Positions 30,275 to 35,085 of a stretch of 35,085 bases of DNA are shown one piece after another. Position 1 is the stretch's first letter, and every line of letters starts with the position of its first letter. The stretch lies in NCBI GenBank assembly GCA_018830045.1, contig JAHJTF010000016.1, forward strand, positions 1 to 35,085, in the 5' to 3' direction. The notes under the pieces are model-generated. The model made no database searches and had not been told where the DNA came from. It was given only the letters and a program-made list of their open reading frames with translations. This DNA comes from Patescibacteria group bacterium. GTDB lineage: Bacteria > Patescibacteriota > Microgenomatia > UBA1400 > PJMF01. A program made the translations under genes and the position numbers.

Positions 30275-31789
30275 TTAATCCTTTTCTACCTTAAACACAT
30301 TCGCACCTCCAATAGAGTCCAAAAGCTGCCATTGATAAGTGGTAAATGTAGAAATTTCCCAAGCCGAATTTTGTCTACTTTTTTCTGCGTCGTGGGGTGA
30401 AATCACATACAAAATTTTACTTTGAGAATAATCATCTATTCCCAGAGGTTTGATTCCATCGACATCCAAAAAATATCTATATCTCGTAGCTCTAGTATCT
30501 GAATCACTTAATGAAGCAATGTTAAGGCTTCTGGTTTGAGAAAGAGCATCTTTTGCAACCACGCCAGATAATTGACGCACTAGTGGCATGTTTTCTTGCC
30601 AAGTGGGTTGACGAAAAAGATCAATTGAGACTAATAATTTGACACAAAACAGAACTCCCGCAATGGTAAAAATAAATCTATGACCATGATGAGCGCTGGC
30701 TTTCAACAGTCCCTTAATAATAATCATTAGCAACCCAAACCAGAGATAGCTGCCGTAATAATCATTGGACAATGTTGGCATCATTCCAATCAAAATCATT
30801 AAACCCAACCATCCCCCAACCACCATCGTCTCTAATTGCAGATAATTGTTATTAATAAATTCTTTTATCTTTATAAAACCATAGCCCAAAAAGGCAATTG
30901 TGATCGGCCAAGTAAATTGCTCACTGATGGCTAATAATTTTGCAAATGTTTGATTGGTAAAAGTAAAAGGAGAAAAAATAATATTTTGCAAGACAAAATT
31001 AATCAGTTTTGGCGATGAATTTCCAATTAAACTTTCTTTTAAAATCTTAAAATAAAATCCTTGGTGAGTCAGATCAAAAAGTAAAAAATTAATATTGGCT
31101 AATAAAAACATACACGCAAACAAAATCGGGTGAAAAATAAAAAATGATAAATTTTCAACTTGTTTTCTTTTTTTCCAGATCATCATCAATATCCAAGGTA
31201 CAACCAGCGCAACACTAAAATAATGAAGTTGAAACAATAAACCCAAAGTTAATCCTGCCAGCCCAGTCCAGAGTAAAGTTGGTTTTTCAAAAAATTTCCT
31301 TAAGAAAATTAGATAAATCAAGCCAAAAAATGGCATGGTGTTAGGATTCCACGGCCAGATCACATATTTAATAACTACTGGACTCAAAGCATAAACTGCA
31401 GCGACCGCCAGTGCCAATTTTTTATCACTCCACATTGATAGTAGCTGGTATACCAAAGCAACTGAGATTATTCCTAACGTGGCCGTAAAAATTGCCGATC
31501 CAACTGGATTAAAATCAGCTAGCCACAGCCAAGGTAACATTAGATAATAATGAAAAACTCCAAAAAAATCCTTCTCTGTTCCCAGCTCGTTATAGGGACC
31601 AAATAAAGTTAAATCTTTCTTTGCAATAATCTTCCTGATAGCCATCATGTCGCGGCCCTCATCCCAGATAAATCTCATCTTAGACTCAATCTGATAAAGC
31701 CTCACAAAACCAGCCAGCAACAAAATAAAACTTAAGATTATCAAATACTTTTTTTTGCAAAAAAATGCTTTGATATGACTTACATCCAT
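30275..31789 (-). CDS. Membrane glycosyltransferase (GT39/ArnT-like, polyprenyl-phosphate sugar donor)
   Basis: 504 residues with roughly ten membrane helices in the first 400 and a soluble C-terminal tail. The first loop has RFIWDEGRDMMAIRKI, the Asp-Glu motif of PMT/ArnT-type GT-C enzymes, and TEKDFFGVFHYYLMLPWLWL follows in the expected place. Such enzymes move a sugar from a polyprenyl-phosphate carrier to a lipid or protein on the outer face of the membrane; the acceptor is unknown. It heads a minus-strand group with the CofE-like and adenosyltransferase genes (gaps of 24 and 10 bases). The start codon context is weak. Confidence 0.82.
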   Translation of the reverse strand: MDVSHIKAFFCKKKYLIILSFILLLAGFVRLYQIESKMRFIWDEGRDMMAIRKIIAKKDLTLFGPYNELGTEKDFFGVFHYYLMLPWLWLADFNPVGSAIFTATLGIISVALVYQLLSMWSDKKLALAVAAVYALSPVVIKYVIWPWNPNTMPFFGLIYLIFLRKFFEKPTLLWTGLAGLTLGLLFQLHYFSVALVVPWILMMIWKKRKQVENLSFFIFHPILFACMFLLANINFLLFDLTHQGFYFKILKESLIGNSSPKLINFVLQNIIFSPFTFTNQTFAKLLAISEQFTWPITIAFLGYGFIKIKEFINNNYLQLETMVVGGWLGLMILIGMMPTLSNDYYGSYLWFGLLMIIIKGLLKASAHHGHRFIFTIAGVLFCVKLLVSIDLFRQPTWQENMPLVRQLSGVVAKDALSQTRSLNIASLSDSDTRATRYRYFLDVDGIKPLGIDDYSQSKILYVISPHDAEKSRQNSAWEISTFTTYQWQLLDSIGGANVFKVEKD

Positions 31790-31845
31790 ATAAAATAGTC
31801 TAACAAAAAGATTATAATCTTTCTTAACAATCTCTTGACATTGTC

Positions 31846-31854
31846 TGGTATACT
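31846..31854 (+). promoter_or_regulatory. Extended -10 promoter of the small ORF before uvrB
   Basis: TGG followed by TATACT (31849-31854); the ATG at 31862 comes seven bases later, so transcription should begin within a base of the start codon. Confidence 0.6.
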
Positions 31855-31861
31855 ACCATAT

Positions 31862-32095
31862 ATGATAACCTCAGGAGAGATGCCAGCAACTAAGCACGAC
31901 TTTGTACCAGCAGTCCGGGGGATGTGGGAAGAGGCAGTAAAAAGTGCTAGAAATGTAACATTAAGTCAAGAAGACTATTACAAATTAATGAGCTCTGGTG
32001 TCGTGTTTAGTTATCCACAGTTTACATCGAACCTGGAAGTTGTGGCCACTGTATCTAAGCAGGATTACGAAAAGGTAAAACTATTTTGTAAATAA
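31862..32095 (+). CDS. Small protein of unknown function, 77 residues
   Basis: ATG 31862 is chosen because the extended -10 box ends seven bases before it; TTG 31835 and ATG 31880 are alternatives, the last with AGGAGA too close to use. The sequence is soluble and mixed (MPATKHDF, AVRGMWEEAVKSARN, LSQEDYYKLMSS) with no motif I recognise. It stops at 32095, but the +1 frame directly after remains open for another 54 codons and reads like protein, so this may be the first part of a longer, frameshifted gene. It precedes uvrB on the same strand. Confidence 0.6.
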   Translation: MITSGEMPATKHDFVPAVRGMWEEAVKSARNVTLSQEDYYKLMSSGVVFSYPQFTSNLEVVATVSKQDYEKVKLFCK

Positions 32096-32249
32096 ACTCG
32101 AGGTTATTTCTAAACACACTTATCTTATCAAAGTCACCCCTGCTGGCTCTCCTTCCACCACGATCCAATATCTAAAAGGCGAATCTTCTCACATATCTAG
32201 AAAAGATTTTGTGTATCCACGATATAATGCTCTTTTAGATGAAGTTTAA
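32079..32249 (+). pseudogene. Open, start-less continuation of the small ORF in the +1 frame
   Basis: The frame is open from 32079 to a TAA at 32247-32249, 11 bases inside uvrB, and encodes 56 residues including HTYLIKVTPAGSP and DFVYPRYNALLDEV. It has no ATG or TTG and only a late GTG, so it cannot easily be translated alone. Joined by a +1 shift near the TTT-TGT codons at 32084-32089 it would extend the 77-residue protein to about 129 residues and overlap uvrB, as coupled genes do. It may be a sequencing error, a real mutation or programmed shifting; a chance open frame is also possible. Confidence 0.4.
32223..32228 (+). promoter_or_regulatory. -10 box of uvrB
   Basis: TATAAT, ten bases before the uvrB ATG, predicting a leader of about four bases. 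It lies inside the open continuation of the preceding small ORF. Confidence 0.55.
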
Positions 32250-34488
32250 ACTTATCTCCAACTACCAGCCAACTGGTGACCAACCGCAAGCGATCGAAAA
32301 GCTAGTGCGTGGAGTCCGGGACAATAAGCCCCACCAGACTCTACTGGGCGTAACCGGTTCCGGAAAAACTTACACAGTAGCCAATGTGATTGAGCAAGTC
32401 CAAAAACCCACCCTGGTCATTGCCCACAACAAAACCTTAGCCGCCCAACTCTATCAAGAGTTTCGCGATTTTTTCCCAGAAAATGCGGTTAATTATTTCG
32501 TCTCATATTATGACTACTATCAGCCTGAAGCTTACATCCCTAGCACCGATACTTACATTGAAAAAGAGGCTCAGATCAATGATGAAATTGACAAACTCCG
32601 CCTATCAACCACCACCAACTTACTGACCCGTAATGACGTTATCGTGGTGGCCTCAGTCTCATGTATTTACAACCTTGGTTCGCCGGTAGAGTACGGACGG
32701 TTTATTTTAGAGATCATTGAAGGGCAGTTGGTACAACGGCAAGATTTATTACTCCGTCTTTCTCAACTCCAATATGAAGCTAGCAACACCGAACTGCGCC
32801 GAGGAACTTATCGTTTACGTGGCGACACTATTCAACTCTGGCCAGCTTATGAAGCTAAAGCATTACGGATTGATACTTTAGAAGATAAAATTACTAAAAT
32901 TGACTGGATTGACCCCATCACCGGCACCAAGATGAACCCAGATAAAATGACGCTTTATGAACGAGGGCAAAAAACTTTTGTCATTTACCCGGCCAAACAT
33001 TATGTAATTGACCCCAAAACTCAGACCGATCAGTTTGAGGCCATCTTTGCAGATCTGAAGCGCAGGCTCGAAGAGTTTAAAGATCAAGATAAAATCTTTG
33101 AGGCCCATCGTTTAGAACAAAAGGTCAAGTATGACCTGCAAATGATTAAAGAGTTTGGCTTTACCAATGGGATTGAAAACTACTCCCGCTACTTTGATGG
33201 CCGCCAACCTGGCCAGCCACCCTACACCTTGTTGGATTACTTTAAACACAATGCGGCTGAGTTTGGCTCGGGCTCGTTCTTAACAGTGATGGATGAAAGT
33301 CACATGAGCATTCCCCAAATTGGCGGTATGTATGCCGGTGATCAGTCACGCAAGCAAACTCTGGTGGAATATGGCTTTAGATTACCTAGTGCCTTAGATA
33401 ACCGACCCCTTCGATTTAATGAGTTTCAGGCCCGTATCCCACAGGCAGTCTATGTCTCTGCTACTCCTAGAGAATGGGAAGTAGAGAAAAGTGGGGGTGA
33501 AGTCATTGAACAACTGGTTCGACCCACGGGTTTACTGGACCCGGAGATTGAACTTCGCAAAACTCAAGGGCAGATTGAGGATTTAATTATCGAGATTATT
33601 AAACGTAAACAATTGAGGCAACGAGTCTTAGTCACCACCCTGACTAAAAAAATGGCAGAGGCATTGACGGAGTACTTAAATGATCAGGATAAGATCCGCC
33701 AGTTGGTGGAAAGCTTTATTACCAAACGAGATCAGCAGGCAGAGCAGGTGGATCCAGATAAAATTATTTTAAAGAGTGACTTGTTACCAATAGAGGGAAT
33801 GAAGATGGGGCAGATTCCACCGCAATATCAAACTCAGGCGGAGTTACCTTTAGAAATCGATTTACGGAAGCAGATTCTTTATCCCAAGGTAGCTTACTTG
33901 CACTCCGGGGTGGAGACGCTGGAGCGCTCAGATATTCTAGCGGATTTACGAAGCGGGGAGTATGACGTGGTGGTGGGAATTAATTTGCTAAGAGAGGGGT
34001 TGGATTTACCGGAGGTGACGTTGGTGGCAATTTTAGATGCAGATAAGGAGGGATTTTTGCGCTCCAGGATTTCACTGATTCAAACCATGGGTAGAGCCGC
34101 GCGGCATGTGGAGGGCAGGGCGATTTTATATGCGGATAATTTAACCGGCTCAATGCAGGTGGCAATTGGAGAAACCCAGCGCAGACGCCAGGTGCAGGTG
34201 GAGCATAACCGCCAATATGGGATTGATCCCACAACGATTGTTAAGCCAATCCGAGACAGGATGATTGAGAAGAAGGAGGAGGAACTCAAGACTCACAAGG
34301 GGGAAATGTTTATTGTCAATTTGGGTAAAGAGCAGGTGGATCTAACCGCGGTTGATCCGGATGCGTTAACGCCGGATGATAAAAGAAAGATGATGAAGAA
34401 ACTGCGGACTAGAATGAGACAAGCCGCAGATGAAATGGACTTTGAGCTAGCGGCGGTGTTGCGGGATAAGGTGGGGGAGTTGAATTAA
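32239..34488 (+). CDS. uvrB: Excinuclease ABC subunit B
   Basis: 749 residues, longer than E. coli UvrB (673). Walker A GVTGSGKTYT (about 37-46), the damage-probing beta-hairpin region YYQPEAYIPSTDTYIEK, VMDESHMS, and helicase motifs GINLLREGLDLPEV and QTMGRAARH are present, and a C-terminal UVR domain (about 715-749) binds UvrC. UvrB verifies damage in nucleotide excision repair after loading by UvrA. About 60 extra residues (roughly 483-549) lie between TLTKKMAEALTEYL and VAYLHSGVETLERSDI in the second helicase lobe, where most UvrBs have only a short link. Base use on the coding strand changes from C-rich to G-rich in the last kilobase. uvrA follows on the same strand. Confidence 0.96.
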   Translation: MKFKLISNYQPTGDQPQAIEKLVRGVRDNKPHQTLLGVTGSGKTYTVANVIEQVQKPTLVIAHNKTLAAQLYQEFRDFFPENAVNYFVSYYDYYQPEAYIPSTDTYIEKEAQINDEIDKLRLSTTTNLLTRNDVIVVASVSCIYNLGSPVEYGRFILEIIEGQLVQRQDLLLRLSQLQYEASNTELRRGTYRLRGDTIQLWPAYEAKALRIDTLEDKITKIDWIDPITGTKMNPDKMTLYERGQKTFVIYPAKHYVIDPKTQTDQFEAIFADLKRRLEEFKDQDKIFEAHRLEQKVKYDLQMIKEFGFTNGIENYSRYFDGRQPGQPPYTLLDYFKHNAAEFGSGSFLTVMDESHMSIPQIGGMYAGDQSRKQTLVEYGFRLPSALDNRPLRFNEFQARIPQAVYVSATPREWEVEKSGGEVIEQLVRPTGLLDPEIELRKTQGQIEDLIIEIIKRKQLRQRVLVTTLTKKMAEALTEYLNDQDKIRQLVESFITKRDQQAEQVDPDKIILKSDLLPIEGMKMGQIPPQYQTQAELPLEIDLRKQILYPKVAYLHSGVETLERSDILADLRSGEYDVVVGINLLREGLDLPEVTLVAILDADKEGFLRSRISLIQTMGRAARHVEGRAILYADNLTGSMQVAIGETQRRRQVQVEHNRQYGIDPTTIVKPIRDRMIEKKEEELKTHKGEMFIVNLGKEQVDLTAVDPDALTPDDKRKMMKKLRTRMRQAADEMDFELAAVLRDKVGELN

Positions 34489-34557
34489 GACAAGCATTCT
34501 TTACCTCCTCCTGCATTAACGGTGCCAGTTAGCGGTTTTTTAAAAGGAAAGAGTTAG

Positions 34558-34674
34558 GCACAGCCATGCTACGAAAAAATACCACAAGTTTTAGATGATA
34601 AGCCGAACCCTGCACCAACAGCACTCCCGACATTTAATCAGCTAAACACACCAAGATTACCGTATGTGCAATAA
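34558..34674 (+). pseudogene. Possible gene remnant, 38 codons without start
   Basis: After an in-frame TAG the frame is open to TAA at 34672-34674 and reads as a proline-rich tail (QVLDDKPNPAPTALPTF, NTPRLPYVQ). There is no start codon. The residue mix looks more like protein than random translation of AT-rich DNA, so it may be the end of a decayed gene, but it is too short to assign. Confidence 0.25.
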
Positions 34675-34730
34675 ACATCCATCTAACTTTTCTTATTCCC
34701 TTCACCCTCCCAACTTACCCACTTCTACGC

Positions 34731-34736
34731 TATAAT
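34731..34736 (+). promoter_or_regulatory. -10 box of uvrA
   Basis: TATAAT, 40 bases before the uvrA ATG. Unlike most genes here, uvrA would have a leader of about 34 bases; it contains no strong Shine-Dalgarno site. Confidence 0.5.
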
Positions 34737-34776
34737 GATTGTTCGTATTTTCTGCGGCTAAATCAGAAAAATTTTT

Positions 34777-35085
34777 ATGATTCAAGATCAAATCGTTATC
34801 ACTGGTGCCCGAGAGCACAACTTGAAGGACGTCAACGTCAAAATTCCCAAAAACAAACTAGTGGTCTTCACCGGACTGTCCGGGAGTGGTAAAAGCTCAC
34901 TCGCCTTTGACACTTTATATGCTGAGGGACAACGTAGGTATGTGGAGAGCCTCAGCTCCTACGCCCGTCAGTTTCTTGGAGTAATGGGCAAGCCTGATGT
35001 CGATCAAATCGACGGTTTATCTCCCGCTATCTCCATTGACCAAAAAACCACTTCCCACAACCCTCGCTCCACTGTGGGAACAATT
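34777..35085 (+). CDS. uvrA: Excinuclease ABC subunit A (N-terminal part, runs off the window)
   Basis: 103 codons from ATG 34777 to the window edge, all in frame. The start [19 protein letters not shown], Walker [22 protein letters not shown] and then [16 protein letters not shown] are the near-invariant UvrA N terminus, and [24 protein letters not shown] is the expected continuation towards the zinc/insertion region. UvrA is the ABC-type ATPase that finds DNA damage and loads UvrB. It follows uvrB after 288 bases but has its own -10 box. Confidence 0.97.
   Translation, partial: MIQDQIVITGAREHNLKDVNVKIPKNKLVVFTGLSGSGKSSLAFDTLYAEGQRRYVESLSSYARQFLGVMGKPDVDQIDGLSPAISIDQKTTSHNPRSTVGTI

Larger units (their letters stand above)
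34489..34776. other. Intergenic region between uvrB and uvrA (288 bases)
   Basis: The longest gene-free stretch in the window. It holds an open reading fragment (34558-34674) without a start codon, and a good -10 box for uvrA (34731-34736). TAAC (34517-34520) and GTTA (34528-34531) could form a weak stem before six T at 34536-34541, but the stem is too short to call a terminator. Confidence 0.6.

Noticed and set aside
33980..34289. Two minus-strand open frames opposite the end of uvrB
   Set aside because: They are antisense shadows produced by the G-rich coding strand of uvrB; their translations are Pro/Ser-rich and have no recognisable domain.
34731..34776. SOS box in the uvrA leader and before lexA
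   Set aside because: Both regions contain GTTCG, but no palindromic GAAC-N4-GTTC or CTG-N10-CAG arrangement was found, so no LexA box can be called.

Overview
The window reads like a chromosomal stretch of a Patescibacteria (CPR) bacterium, possibly close to the Microgenomates; the rank below superphylum is a guess. Reasons: AT-rich, very compact DNA with no gene-free stretch above 300 bases; short versions of standard proteins; several genes of archaeal or eukaryotic type (phosphopantetheine adenylyltransferase fused to a DUF359-type dephospho-CoA kinase, Elp3, a Trm9-like methyltransferase, a bifunctional PGI/PMI, a lone CofE homologue). TGA is used as a stop, so this is not a recoded (code 25) lineage. 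No phage, insertion sequence, CRISPR array or rRNA was seen.

Layout. 1-1090: tail of an unidentified gene, tRNA-His, a terminator, an NYN-domain protein and a 45-residue lysine-rich protein. 1093-4122 (minus): tRNA-Leu/Pro/Gly, a CaCA exchanger, EpmA (EF-P lysyltransferase) and EF-P. 4176-8932 (plus): CoA fusion enzyme, RarA, an EEP hydrolase, RecQ, a MazG-like protein. 8925-11545: Elp3 and a Trm9-like methyltransferase fired apart from one palindromic promoter. 11550-14926: VKOR, tRNA-Gln, dCTP deaminase, a FAM173-like methyltransferase, a HEPN-CBS protein and a GGDEF protein. 14962-17126: five tRNAs, an HD protein and a cytidylate-kinase-like protein on minus, then tRNA-Arg and tRNA-Lys on plus. 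17156-20086: an anchored lysozyme-like protein, a candidate 77-nt small RNA, tRNA-Leu, a YgjP-like metallopeptidase, a four-helix membrane protein, DNA polymerase III delta. 20159-28853 (plus): a phosphosugar run (PMM/PGM, PGI/PMI, ManA), a degenerate PEP-synthase-like protein and a degenerate enolase-like protein, a DedA-family protein and LexA. 28948-31789 (minus): membrane glycosyltransferase, CofE-like ligase, cobalamin adenosyltransferase. 31862-35085 (plus): a small protein with a probable frameshift, UvrB, and the start of UvrA.

How genes fit together. EpmA next to EF-P (with Lys34) gives an EF-P modification unit. Elp3 plus a Trm9-like enzyme suggests a wobble-uridine pathway going from cm5U to mcm5U, as in eukaryotes. 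LexA, UvrB, UvrA, RecQ and RarA are repair functions. The sugar genes interconvert glucose-6-P, fructose-6-P, mannose-6-P and their 1-phosphates; the PEP-synthase/enolase pair that follows keeps the folds but has lost key catalytic residues in both proteins, so its role is open.

A global feature: many start codons lie only 6-13 nt after a good -10 box and have no Shine-Dalgarno sequence, so many mRNAs are probably leaderless, while a minority (lexA, the DedA gene, the MazG-like gene, PMM/PGM, the four-helix protein) have clear Shine-Dalgarno sites.
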